From NCBI GenBank assembly GCA_963070105.1, contig OY718803.1, positions 10,816,327-10,880,326 on the forward strand: 64,000 nt of DNA, given 5' to 3'. A program made the position numbers and the translations under genes. Of the stretch, positions 51,514 to 64,000 are shown one piece after another (within the stretch, counting starts at the first letter, position 1; every line of letters starts with the position of its first letter). The notes under the pieces were generated by a model, which saw only the letters and a list, made by a program, of their open reading frames with translations, searched no databases and was not told the origin of the DNA. This DNA comes from Litomosoides sigmodontis (taxonomy: Eukaryota > Nematoda > Chromadorea > Rhabditida > Onchocercidae).

Positions 51514-54500
51514 TGTTTGAGACAAATGAAACGATTAAACGCTTGCAATCAAATATTCGCCGGAAAGAAAAAGGGAAGATTATGAAGGAAAATTAGAGGA
51601 AAATGATTAATTAATTAATAGTTAGCCAGTAAAACAGAGAGGAGAATTGAATGAATTCTGTTAATTTTTTAATGTTTTCTTTTCGAATTTAATTTAATTT
51701 AATTTAATCAGAAATATGAAAATTAATAGTGGCAATGGTATTCAGTGAATTGTACCAACCGGATTACGGCATACAGTTGAAATTACAATGAAATCAGAGA
51801 GCGGCAGCAACAGGCAATTTCAAAACAGCGACAATAGCAGCAGCAGTAGCAGCATTTTTCCTTCCTTCCTTCCCTCCCTGTCGACGATGATCGAAACGGA
51901 AGACACGCCTTTGTTGATTTCCCATACGCTTTGTTAAATTCAGTTAAGGGCCGGAACGGCAGTTGAATCGATCTATCCGGAACACCCCCCCGAGTCATTC
52001 ATTCATTTCACTTCCACTATGCAGTTTTTGATGATGATGATCATCATCATCATCATAAATTTGACATTAATAAGATTGAATCAATTGATGAATTAAATTA
52101 AACACCGCTTCGTGAAGTGAAAATAAGGTGTAACTTTTCAAAACGATTTTAGCAATTTCAAAAATGAATGAACAGCGGAATATCGAATTCGGAGGAGTAA
52201 GATGATTCAATCATCGATATTACAAGTACTGGTTGGGGATTAAATTAGGATTGGAAGACTGATCGTGCAATCTTACTTGAAGAAAAGTTGGTATGTCATT
52301 TCAAAAAGGCTGAAAAAAATGTGAGCTAAAATGAAAGTTAAAATGAAATGAAGTTTAATTTGCAGCAAAACTATTAATTGAACAGCGTTATTTCGGATAT
52401 CAGATTTGATAATGTGTTACAAATGTAAGTACAAGTATGAATTTTAATTAAAATGTTATTTAACGAAATTTTAATCGATTAAACACATGAAGTGGTTGAT
52501 GCAAAATTTTCAAACTTCCTAATTCCTTCCTTTCTGCGCAATAATCTTCCTCTTTTTTCTACTGAAATAGAATTAAATCATTCAATTGGAAAAGAGAGAA
52601 AGAAGTTTTTCAAAACAAAATACAAGGCAATAAGGAAGAAATAATATTCGAAATTTTTTTGGATAAAATTAGTAGCGATAATCGTTGACCGTAAAAATGA
52701 GATAATGAATTAATTATCATCCTTAAAGCCGCTAATATTGCTACAAACAACATTACTGTGTGTAAAGCTAAAATAGCTTTTATTGATAGGACTGATAAAG
52801 AATGAATATGTCTGCTAAGATAAGAGAGTACGAAAGAAACTGATAAGCTGTGGAAATATCTAAGCTGATAATGACAATGATAATAGTGATAATGATAATT
52901 ATGATGGTGGAAAAACCAGCTCGAGATAATCCGACTTTCTACTATCAAATAATTATAGAGCGATTTTCAGGAAGTAATTAATTACTTGGACATTTTTCAT
53001 TAAAAAGTAAAAATAAAAATGAATGATTGCAAAATGAGAAGGTCGAATTTTTCCCACCCATCCAATTTTATTATTAGAAATTTAAGTGAATAAGTGAATG
53101 AGTAATAATCAGATGATTAAGCAGAAGGCCTCTTTCATTTGCATTTCAAGTGGAGCTTCTTGAAACGGATATCTTTTTGTTCGTTGATGAGTTATTTGTG
53201 AGAAAAGAAAATACCTGAAATGAGGCAAATGAATGAATTATTCAAATAAGAGGACAAAGGTGTCAGTTATCATAGCATTTTTGAAAACAATTCCTTTTCA
53301 AATTCCATTCCTCAATATGTTTTGAAACAAATTGTCGTTGACGTAAAGCGCGACACATTGATTGCGTGTCCTTAAAAACGTGTCTCTCTCTCTCTCGCTC
53401 ATTACAAATAGCAGACTAGCAATTGTTTTTTTTTTTTAAAAAAAAAGGAGAGAAGAAAAAAATTTTCAGAAAAGTTTAAAAGGAATTACCAAAAATTTTG
53501 TTTTTTTTTTTGCTCAGATATTTAATTCGAGGAAAAAACGATTTCACTTTTTCGATAATGAAAAAAACAGTTCAAAAAAGTTTTATCTTACGTCGCAAAG
53601 TAAAAATGAAATGGAAGTGAAAAATGATAGTAGTCATCTTCGCCTCTTCCTTTCTTTCTTTTGTTTCTCATGAAGGTTAATGAAACAAGTACACTATGAC
53701 CACTATTTCTATAAGCAATTGTTTTACAACAGCGGTGATAACAGAAGTGATAAGTGATAGTTACGATAGTGGCAATGATAAGGATGATAATAGTGGCAGA
53801 AATAATTTGCGTGCACTACGAAATGGCTTAAAATTTTATTAATATTCAAATATAATAAACATCTCCACCTCCTTCTTCCTTCTCATTGCATGGAAGAAAA
53901 ACGAATAAAAGAGAGATAGAGAGGGAGAAGGAGGGAGAGAGAGTGTAGGATGAAATGCTTTGCTTGTAATTTGAATAAAATTTTATTGACGCAATCATTA
54001 AGCTAAACAATGTGATATTTCCTTAACATATGCTTTTTTGATCGCATTAGCGCAATGAATGAATGAACTTAAAATTTTCTAATTATTTAATATTTGAAAT
54101 TTTTTCCCTTCCCCACAACATTTGAACACATCTCTTTTGCAAATATTATTTTCGAGAAATTTTCAAGAAGAAATGCAATTCTTTCGTCACAAATTAATGG
54201 CTAAATTAATTGAAATATTGAAAGAGAAATAAATTCAATAAATAATGATTGAAGGAGGGAAGCGAAATCATTGGAGCATTTCATCGTTGCAAAAGGAAGC
54301 GATAATAAATGATAATGTTAATTAAGTAATTAATTAATTACTTAATTAGACTTATCTATCTACGTACGCTGTAAGAAATACACAAAATGCAATAGTATGT
54401 CAGGAGAAAAATTAAAAATTGTAATACTAAAAAGTGTAAAATTAAAATTGTTAATGAAGTAAGAGAAGAAATAGCAAAAAAAAACGAAAAAGATGAAAAC

Positions 54501-55150
54501 TGTAAATTTTCGGGTGCTATACGGCCGCATTTTTTTTTGCGCTGTTAACAGTTTAGTGTGCAATTTAAAAAATTACGCGTTTCACTCGTCATTATCATGC
54601 TGATGGCACCATGCAACAATTTAAAGTGTGTAAATGAGAAAACGAATTGAAATAAATTGGAAGGAAATGCGCAATCGTCGAAATAGCAGGCGTAGCAAAA
54701 AACACTGCTAATTAATTTATTCGCTAGTAAAATTTAGTTAAATCATAAATTTCATAAATCATCTCTAGTGTTGAAATGAATAATAACTCAGTACGCACAT
54801 GTATTTTATCCTGCATTTTTTTTTAACAAAAATCAATTATCATCGTATTCATAATTATTACCAATATTTGTTTGCTCGAAATTACTGCCACTGACCATTA
54901 AGCAAGAAAAGGAACGAAAAAAGTGGACAACGATGTTTGTTTATTTATTTTTTCTGTTTTCCTCAGAAGAAAAAAAAAAAGAAACATTTGAATATTTATC
55001 ATAAAACAATCGTAACAAACGATGTTATCGTCATTTCTGTACAATTAATAAATTAATTAGCAATTAATTGACGAAATATCATTATTTATGCAGGATTTTC
55101 GTTTAATTTCTGCAAAGCATCGTTAAGTGGTGAAATTTCCGCTTGCGAAT
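51514..55150. other. Region between the DUF4773 gene and eya
   Basis: It should contain the DUF4773 promoter and the eya 3' UTR. Visible structure: a 49-codon Ser-rich open frame at 51788-51937 (+), a 24-bp palindrome at 52029-52052, clusters of GATAA-type sites at 52860-52905 and 53735-53795, TC/GA tracts near 53383-53400 and 53905-53942. No gene could be firmly supported. Confidence 0.4.
52029..52052. repeat. 24-bp perfect palindrome of TGA/TCA units
   Basis: Four TGA repeats directly followed by four TCA repeats form an exact self-complementary sequence centred between 52040 and 52041. Confidence 0.85.
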
Positions 55151-56118
55151 TTAACTAAGCAAGTGGTGATTGAGAGCCAAGTGGAAGAGCTCCAAGTCAC
55201 GTACGCTTTTCACCTTCCACAACGGAATATTATCCTGAAAATGAAAGAAAAAAATGATTAGAAAGTTTCTCTACTTAAAAATTGATATCTAACACTCAAA
55301 AATATCACGTCTGCTATGCAATAAAACATAAATTAAAATTTTATACATGAAGATTTACACACATTTTTTGCACATGCACGTGTGTTATCACGTTGACGTG
55401 TAGTTGACGTGTTGCATGTAGTTGAGGAAGAGGGTAGTAGAAATATTTGTGTATTTTGAAGTAAAAGTTAGCAAACGTATTACGTCATGAATACTAATTA
55501 AAACAATTTTTCATCACAAATTAAATAGCAATATTTCAATAAAAAAACTTTCATAAATATATGCAAAATTAAACTAACTTATTGTTGGCACTTTATATTA
55601 TCGCTACAATTTAACCAATATTGTTTGTGAGCAGAGCTAATTAGGCATTAGTTAATACTTAAGGATTAAAAATTTTTAATTTTTTCATTGAAAACATTTT
55701 TAACCATTTAAATTAGTTCCGAAAAAATATTGGTTCCTTTTATCAAAAAAAAAGGATGAAAAAATTAAACTCAATTGCAATAATTTTTTTTTCAGGCCAT
55801 AAGAAGGAAAAAAAAGTTTTTTTGCAAAGAATTTCGTGACAATAAATTTGCAAATCTTTCGTATTCCTTCTCATCGAGCATTCCAAAATATTTCTTCGTC
55901 TTCTTCTTCTCCGTCTAACGATATTTCACAATTGATGACTTTTTTTTTGTTTCAAAAATTTTTGAAACTTTAAATTTAAGCAAAAAAGGAGAGGGGCGAC
56001 CTTCAAAATAAACTTGTGAGGCTTCTTTTTTTTTCGGCGAAAAAGAAAATTTTCCTTTAGCAAATGATTGTAGAAAAGAAATACAATAGCACCTTCATTT
56101 GCTCCCATAAGCAAAAAA

Positions 56119-56150
<32 letters not shown>

Positions 56151-59100
56151 CAGTGACATTTCTTAAATTAATTAGAGGAAAAAAGGCGAATGAAAGTAAT
56201 TTGTAAACAAAGAGTTGTTGCCATCTCCCCCGGAAAGTTGAAACATCACATCATCATAAATAAATTCATTTCATATTTTATTCCATTCCAATTTCACTTA
56301 TAATCCTTTCCAATTTGCACCACTTACTTTTGCTAATTTCGCAATCTTTGATATCAATAAAATTTTATATTTTATTAGCCCTCACAAAATTCACTTCTAT
56401 TTCACAATTTTAAGAGTGCAACTTTCAAAAATTAAATTAATTTAATTGTTTTTGTTAAAAAATTCCTTTACGAAAAGATATCCCTTTTGAAAACAAAATT
56501 ATTTTCTATTTTTTGCATAATTCAATGGAAGCAAAAAGGGAAAAGTGCAAAAAAAAATATTAACTATAATTTTGTCAAACATAAAATAAAAAAAAAAATG
56601 CATCGAAATGCATATGTTTCTGAACTGTTAAACACAATTTCAATTTCATTGGCGATGAAGATAAAAACAAAAAATGAAAATTAAAATAGAATGAGAGGAT
56701 ACTGCACTAATTTCAACAATACATTTAAAATTTAACGTTCGAAATTTTTTTGTGACAATTTAGAAATTTTTTACAACTTTATTTTATTGCGCTTTTGTAT
56801 TTTATTGCAATAACCGCACTACTGCATTAATTGGACAAAAGCCAAATTCCTTTTGATAATTAGCAAAAGTTATTAATTACTTTCTCACTTAATTGATCCT
56901 TCTAATAATCATCCACGCTGACAAAAACTTTCCAAAGAATAAAAGTGAACCTTTCGCGCAATCTCTTGTGTGTCGCGATGCGTTGTTATGATAACAAAGG
57001 AGCATTTCTTTCCAAAATGGCCCAAAATTCGATCAATTACCGCCTCCTTGCCAACTTTCATCACACTGTAGACATTCTCCGCCGGTATCATTGAGCTTTG
57101 TTCCATAATTAATAATTTAGCTAATGTTGAAACAATACTTTCGCTTGTCAACAATACATTTGCGTAATGCTCTCGTGATGATCTATAAATCAAATTGAAA
57201 TTCAACTGATTGAAGAAAATTAAAAATTAAATCAAATAAAATATTGCAAAAAAATAAGGCAACTGATAGTTTTTTGAATTAGTGACTAAAATAAAGTTTT
57301 ACAGCATTATTGCCTGGAGCGTAAGAAAACCTTTTAGGAATATCAATAACCGGAACCGTATCATTAAATACCTCTTACATACATTAATCCCTTCTGGATG
57401 TTTCGGAAAATTTTTCGACAAATTGATAAATGAGGAATGAAATGGAAAGTGTGAAAAAATCGGAGAGTGTAAAATTAATAAAACATTAGGTTTTTGACGT
57501 AAGCACCTGTCGATGATGAGTTTCAAACATTGTCTAACGCTTTCTCCCCAGCCCTGAGTTAACGGATCCATTTCTGATTTCAGCGCAAGCAATTCAGCTC
57601 GTCCGGTGTTTCCAGTTCGTCCCAAAAGACCTCAAAAAGAACGGACTTTTAATTTAAATTACTAAATTTATTTTGGGAACCTTTGATTGCATTATTTTTC
57701 GATTCTAATAAAATGCAGCTATTTTTTTTTATTTTTTAGTTGAATTAATTTTATTCAAAGAGAATGACACATTATGCTCCTTCATTTATATTCATACTAT
57801 TTGAATAAGTCAATTGTGGCATTTGTGGTTGGTTGTTGGTTCCATTGCTCGGTATGAAAAAGGATAAAGAAAACCGAACCGGAAAAATCACTCTTGTACG
57901 AATTATAAGTATCCTTGATGTGTTGATATTTTGCAGCCACTTTCCTCATCCAGTCTACACTTCCGTGTGCGTGACCGATTGACGATGATTCTGAGTTAGC
58001 CATAGTTGACGTACTCGGCGTATTGGTGCCAATTGACGGGTATATGTTATCATCAAATGTATCATCGATATTAGCATCTTCGATATTCACATATTCACAG
58101 TCTTGCTGAAGAAGAAAGAAAAACAATGTGAATAATTCATGTGAAATCAAAAGAAAACCTGATCCGGTCATTAAACGTGAATAATATTCCGTGTAGTTAC
58201 ATCATCATGATCGGTGCCAAAAATGGATGCAATCAATCGATCCACATTATCACTGATCATTTGTGCTGGCGACTCATTGCGGAGCGCATCGTTTGATCGA
58301 AGGAAGAAATTGGACAACACGCATACGTCTTCCATTTCCCATATGAACGCACGCTTATACTGCTTTTCCGGACTACTCGTTCTCCCCGAGTTTTTCTTAC
58401 GTTTCATTGCTTTACCTAAAAGACGCCAAGAAGTCGTCAATGTTGAATTATCAATTACAGTTGTGAATTTCTGCTAAAATTCCACAATTAAACTAATTTA
58501 AACAATTAATTGCTACGAACCTTTTTTTCGGTATATGAATATTGTAATGAAAAGAAGGCTGCTTATTGATTGATAATTCAGGTTAATTTAAAGCAAAATT
58601 AAATTCCGATATTTTTTAAGAAAAGTTCCGGATGAACACAATTTCATAATCAAAGAATAAATTTAAATTGTAAATAAAGCTCACTTGAACGCTTCGTTTC
58701 GTACTTCGTGGTGAAGGAAGACAACTGATTTGACGTATTCATATCATTTGTTAATGAATTCATTGCCTGAAATACTCACTTCTTTTACATCGCTTCTTTT
58801 AAAACTAAATTTCAACTTTTCCTAGGAATTTCCGGCACATTACATTGTTTGTGTTTTCTTCGATTGAAAGAAAATACGACTGCAATGCATTTGCATTTAG
58901 CACGTACGCCGTTCATTATACGGTTTGAACGATACTAGCATTACACGTAGCACTGCGCCGATCAGACATCATCTCGTCAGATCTTTACGTCATTAACGCA
59001 TTGCCGCAACCAACGTGTACTATTATTATTACATGAATTATATTGCTGATTTTGTAATCTCGTTTGTGAAAAAAGGGAAAAAGGAGCTGGTCACGGCTGT

Positions 59101-61219
59101 GATGGAAGTGTATTATAATTGAAATAACAACACCCATTGCTTCGTAATGAAGCACAAAAGCGGGCGTTAAGTCCTGGAGATATGGGGAATCGAACCCCAG
59201 CCCTCTCCCATGCTAAGGGAGCGCTCTACCCCTGAGCTATATCCCCAGCGGCAGCGGTAATCGCTGGCACTTAGAAAACTATACCTTCTTCCATATTGGA
59301 ACTGGAATTCATTAATTAGTAGGTATTGAATTTCGCCAAGTAGTCAGTTTTAGAATTCATTAATTAGTCAGCATTGAAGTATGTTAAGCAATCCATCTTG
59401 GAATTCATCAAAGTGTAACTAACTTCTAAATGGTTTTCCAAATTCAATTAGAATTTCAATTTTGCTGCCAACAATGAGCAGTGCGCACTAATTGGAGAAG
59501 CGAAGAAATTTTCCATTTTTCTACTATCAAATTTATCTCCCCTTGCTTTTGACATTCTCAAAAACTAGTGTAATATCAATTTTCTCATTTTTCTTTTTTC
59601 TTCAAATCTAATTCCAATTGAAATATTTGTAAATTTCATTGCAGGATCGTTTCACTGGTTGATATCTTATGGATTGCCGATCATGCACCACCCTTGATAA
59701 CCTTCCAGTTCCACAAGATGCTGGAAACCTACGTATAAGGATGAATTTGGTGAAACAGGACTGATAGAACACCCGTAGTAACCACCTCGACCTCCGTAAT
59801 AGTGCATTGTTGCCGGATAAGAAGTGTAATCAAAAGGAGTTGATGTGTAGCCATTACCTGCAACTTTAAATTTTTTGAGATGAGGAAATTTGAATTAAAA
59901 TTTAAATGTAAGAATAAGTGTGAAAAATTGATCCTGCAAGAAAGAAGTTCTTCAATTCTATGTTTTAAATTTTGACGTAATGGCAAAAGTAAGTGCTCTC
60001 TAATTCTAATGCACATTTTAATTTCCGAAAATTCGAATGTATTTACAAAAAATTATTCAGCTAACATTTATTTTGCTATTATTTAAATGCTTTTCCCAAT
60101 CAATCCTTTTCCTCTCTCTCTCTATTTCTCTCTCTTTCTCTCCCTTTCTTTTTCCTAACTTTCCTAAAACTGACAGTAGCCATCATTTGGTTATTTATTC
60201 TAATTCTGTTGTTTAATTTTCCAAAGAAATAGAAGAGGGAGAGAGGTAGAAGTTATTCGTGAAATACCACCCCACACGGGGTCACTACCATAATAAGCGT
60301 GGGATGCAGCGGCAGCGGCAAACGGAAATGTTGTCGCAGCGGCAGTGGCAGCAGATCCACGTAATGAGGACGATACGACGGGATAGTAATTTTGCGTTCC
60401 ACCAGCAGCATACATTCCAGCATAGCTTGCGCTCGGATAACCACCGCTGTAGTAAGGCGTAGCACTGATTATGCGAGAATCTGCAAAACGTTTAACCTCT
60501 GACCCTCAAACACTGCGTGAACTTCGTTTACCGTTAAATATGAGCGCACGAATAGTAAAATTAAATTCAACAAACATTTAGAGGACAGTACTTGAAATCA
60601 CACTTAATCTTCTAGTCATTAAGAAGTACCACTAATTTGTTTCCAGCAAGTGCAGTAATATCTTACCACAAGCAACTGCAGCTGCTGTAGCGGCTGCGGC
60701 ATCCGACATGGCTGTAAGCGCAACTGGACGCTCGGACACCGTTGGCATTAAACTCTCCGGTTTTATACCACTTGATAGATGCGTTAAACCGAACGGTGCC
60801 GTAAAAAATGTGTTTGGTGGAGCTTCCAGATATCCCGGTGGTTCATCACTAAAAGTGATAATTGCGAAAAATTTAGAATCTTGCCGGAATTGAACAGGAA
60901 AATTAAAATGAAATCGAAATTTCGATAAAAAAAGCACTGAAAAGTACTTCATTATATTTAAAAGCAAATAAATGCTTTCAATAAATAATTACTTGAAGTG
61001 CAAAAATAAGAGGCCAATTTTTAGCTTAGAAATTCTTTTGGGCCACGTGATTTCCATTTTTTCACTCTTCCATTTAAGTTCTTCTAGACTTAAAAAAAAG
61101 GAGAAAGAAATAAAATAATTTAAATTTTGCTCAATTCAGCGAAGACATAATTTTTGAATTTGTCCTTACCTCACAGTCTCATTTGATGAAGTTGAAATTC
61201 GAAATGTATTATTTTTCAC
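55151..61219 (-). CDS. eya-1: Eyes absent homologue (EYA domain), 5' end unresolved
   Basis: Minus-strand exons 61219-61170, 60848-60667, 60480-60268, 59857-59733, 58766-58685, 58415-58201, 58105-57880, 57630-57507, 57182-56951 and 55234-55151 join in phase into 510 codons. No ATG occurs in the first exon, so the true start lies upstream. The N-terminal half is Ala/Tyr/Ser-rich (transactivation-like). The EYA domain covers about residues 238-510 and includes SVDWMRKVAAKYQHIKDTYN, ENVYSVMKVGKEAVIDRI and the terminal block NIPLWKVKSVRDLELFHLAL. Eya is a Six-family co-activator and HAD-type tyrosine phosphatase. Here the nucleophile motif WDLDET is WEMEDV (residues 243-248) and the motif III GDG is ITT (471-473), so phosphatase activity is probably lost. 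A tRNA-Ala sits in the intron 58767-59732. A short isoform could start at the ATG at 58763, just after a TTTCAG acceptor. Confidence 0.92.
56121..56152. repeat. (GA)n microsatellite in an eya intron
   Basis: GA-rich run with one CAG interruption. Confidence 0.8.
59175..59246 (-). tRNA. tRNA-Ala (anticodon AGC)
   Basis: A 72-nt cloverleaf on the minus strand. The acceptor stem GGGGATA/TATCTCC includes the G3:U70 pair that identifies alanine tRNAs; the discriminator base is A. The D arm is GCTCAGGGGTAGAGC, the anticodon arm CTCCC-TTAGCAT-GGGAG has anticodon AGC, and the T arm TGGGG-TTCGATT-CCCCA contains the B box. There is no intron. A TTTT pol III terminator follows within about 20 nt (+ 59156-59159). 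It lies in an intron of eya on the same strand. Confidence 0.97.
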
Positions 61220-64000
61220 CTGAAATTATCACACAGAAGAAATTCAAATACTAGCAGAATGAAAATTTGCCATTTCATCATATCTGAATTAAAGAAATAC
61301 AAACACAACGAAAATCTATTAGTTTATCTGACAAAAATTTTTTCGAATTGCTAAATTTTGCATTGAAATTTAACATGTTCCGGAAAATCTTAAAGATATG
61401 CCGTAAAATATTAAGGCAAAAATTTCCTAAGTCACAGCAGAATGGTCAGGTCTATTTAAACTTACTTTTGTTGAATGACTTGCAACAGTAACATTTCGAA
61501 GTGGGAAGCAATAAAAGTCTTAAGGAAATATTGAAGGCAAAAAAGTGAGAAAAAAAACCCGCCGAAAACGATAAAAAAAAAAAGTGGACAGGTGCAACCG
61601 CAGGGGTCCTACTACACGCTACGTTGCAATTAACCTACGACCTCAAACAATCAAGCCTTTTTTTTCCTAATCCAAAATTACGGCTGCTGCTTGTTCGCTT
61701 CTTATCCATTTGCTCACTCTCTCTCTCCACTTCTCTCTCTCTCTCTCTCTCAATTATTTCATTTTTGCTCAATTGCCCATCCATTCTCAACGGTTCATTT
61801 CTCATGCAACTTAGATATTACCAATTAAAAACAAGCGTGCAATTATTAATTTGTCGGCTTATCGCTTTTTTTCTTTTATGCAAAAATTGCCACAATTTAA
61901 ACTGCGAAAAATTACGCAACTACAACGATAATTTGGTGAAAAAAAAGCGAAGATCATTTTAGGCCTTAATTGCAGTTACACTCTATTCCTAAGCAATTTC
62001 GAAGACATTTCGAAAGTTTAAGTTTAATTCTATTTTTAATCGCAACTACGCAATGAACAAACACATCATACTTAAAATGTTATGCAGTGTAGGTTTCTAA
62101 AATTTTAATGCCTAAAGTATAATCATTGATTAATAATTTCTTGTCGGCGAAAGAGCGCATCATCGTCGCTTAAATTGAAATTAAAATTGAACTGAAGAAA
62201 TAATTCCTTGCTTTCAATTCACTTATTGTGTTGTTTTAATTCTACCAGCAAAAAATTTCGCCTCGTGGCAATTCTTAAACAAGAAGGCAATAATATCGTA
62301 ATTCGCTAATTTTTCAACTAAAATTTGAGAATGAAAAAAAAAACGCCAATACCAACAAGAACGACCGAATTTGGACAAAAGAAAAAGGTATGCTAGCGGT
62401 GTACACATTGAAGTGAAATTAATTAATTTCAATATTTGTGGAATGGAAATTTGCCTTTTGCTGTGAATTTTTTGCATACGTTTCGCTCATTGTAGGAGAA
62501 ATAAGTCGTCAAAATAGGGCATTAGCAGTGGTAATTGGTAGGAAAGTTTGTGAAAGAGTGGACAGAGGCCACACATAGGACTGAAATATGGATGGACAGA
62601 TGTTAGCAAGGGTTTATGCAAATATTGCTGATGGCATATTTGGAAGATGCAGTGCAAACACAACTCCAATGTCGTGGGCGATCAACGGAGGAGGAAAAAT
62701 GAAACGAGCAAAAGAAAGTAGGTGAAGAGGGAGTGGAGCAGTTTGATGATATGATAATGGCACTGATCACCAGAAATATCTGATATGCTAATTAACTGAT
62801 AAATAATTTGCATCAGTTCGAAATTATTTTGAAAGATGAAAGATAACGACAACTGGTGAAGTCAAAACAATTGCTTTAGCATTGCTATCAGTGTTGTTAG
62901 TTGAAAAAATTCAATGGTTTTTTAACTGATAGCGCTCCGCGGTAGTCGCGACAAAATCTCAAAAGAGCTAGCACACACTGAAAAGGATTGGAAAAGTGAA
63001 AAAGTGAAAATTTATCCCTCTACGAAATTTGCCAGTGAAGAAAACAAACCGAAATGCTCTACATAATTGAATTTCATTTCAAACTATTACAGTATTTTCT
63101 GGTACACTTATTACTTTTTAATCGTCATTCTTGTTTATTACTATTATTATTATTGTTATTGTTATTAATAATATTGTTAATTATTACTGTCATTGATAAT
63201 AGCAATGGCAATATTATCGTCATCAATAACAGCAGCAGTAGTGCTAGGTAAAGCAGTAGGAACTGGTAATTTGACACTTTGCTGTAGTCTTCCATTCCGC
63301 TCTTTCCTCTTCAAAATCTACCCGATCGTATAATCCAAGCAAACTTACTAAAATGCGTCATCTGACGCTTCGTTTATAAACGTTGAAAAATCCGCCAACT
63401 AACAAAATAAAAATACGTTGGGAAGGAAGGACAGAATTTCTTTTTCTGAAAAAGTACGAAAAAAAAAAGAATTCTGTTAAAAGAAATTTTGCGAAAATCT
63501 CATTCTCATCTGATTCGACCATTTAGCAAGGAGGAAGAAGCAGTGAGCTGATTTTAGGTGACCTCTGAAGCATACGGTAAGCCGAAGGATGCTGGAAACA
63601 TTTTAAATGACAGTTTAGAAATTACGAGCGAATATTACAGTTTCAAATTCTTCTTCCAATCACAATTCACTGGCAAAACGTGCCTTTTCATCTAAGTTAG
63701 TAATTTGTGAAAGTTAATTTCACGCACCATTTGCGAAATGTAAAATTTAAGATACCAAGTAACACCAATTAGATCTAACCCTAGCATAGGTTAGCTTACA
63801 CCTGTTTCTAACTTAACTTATCTACTGTTTTGTTACGTTAAGTATCGCATCGCATAAATACCGTTGTTTCCTTTCACCAAAAATGTTATCGTTACATTCA
63901 AATTTAAAATTTATTAAAAATTTAGCAAAAAAAATATGTATGCTACGCAAGGTAATTAGCTCGTTCTACCTATTTGTTCAAATTTTAATCCTACAAAATT
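61220..64000. other. Upstream region of eya
   Basis: No complete gene could be supported. It may hold eya 5' exons: a phase-0 donor at 61466 (minus strand, ...CATTCAACAAAA|GTAAGT) follows an open stretch ending VTVASHSTK that would join exon 61219-61170 in frame. CT tracts (61718-61752) and an interrupted TTA/TTG repeat (63137-63180) are present. Confidence 0.35.

Noticed and set aside
52610..52948. 112-codon minus-strand frame rich in His/Tyr
   Set aside because: The composition follows from the TGATAA-type repeats and there is no sign of selection or splicing.

Overview
The window looks like nuclear DNA from an AT-rich parasitic nematode, most likely a spirurid or filarial worm. The evidence is short exons separated by AT-rich GT..AG introns, TTTCAG-type acceptors directly 5' of start codons (spliced-leader trans-splicing), and clear homologues of nematode/metazoan genes (UNC-11/AP180, Eyes absent, Goosecoid, aspartylglucosaminidase, a DUF4773 protein). 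The species is an inference; no ribosomal or mitochondrial marker is present. All gene models were spliced by hand from reading frames, splice signals and exon phases, and have no transcript support.

Layout. 1-9.5 kb: a small two-exon Gly-rich gene (+, 1236-1612) with a TATA-like promoter, a tRNA-derived SINE-like patch upstream of it, then about 8 kb of mostly non-coding DNA holding one orphan exon pair (5221-5420). 9.5-11.3 kb: a goosecoid-type homeobox gene (-), followed upstream by 6 kb of microsatellite-rich DNA. 17.2-19.0 kb: a mitochondrial PTCD2-like gene (-), divergent from a membrane-anchored YccV/HspQ-domain gene (+, 20.6-22.4 kb). 22.4-32.9 kb: a gene-poor stretch with giant (AAT)n and (TA)n arrays and two recent tandem duplications. 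32.9-42.3 kb: unc-11, the AP180/PICALM clathrin adaptor (+), with a run of frame-neutral cassette exons. 44.1-46.8 kb: aspartylglucosaminidase (+). 47.9-51.5 kb: a secreted DUF4773 protein (-), convergent with it. 55.2-61.2 kb or beyond: eyes absent (-), whose intron contains a tRNA-Ala(AGC).

Functionally this is an ordinary mixture rather than one pathway: two developmental regulators (Goosecoid, Eya), a synaptic/endocytic adaptor, a lysosomal hydrolase, a mitochondrial protein and three poorly characterised proteins. I did not find a clearly novel multi-gene system. The strongest unusual signal is that the Eya homologue has lost both acidic catalytic motifs of its HAD phosphatase domain (WDLDET-type motif I reads WEMEDV; the GDG of motif III reads ITT) while keeping the rest of the domain, which suggests a pseudophosphatase. 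Also notable are the cassette block in unc-11 (including a 21-nt microexon), the Gly-rich protein whose two ends carry the same Cys-Tyr motif, and the unusually pure trinucleotide arrays.
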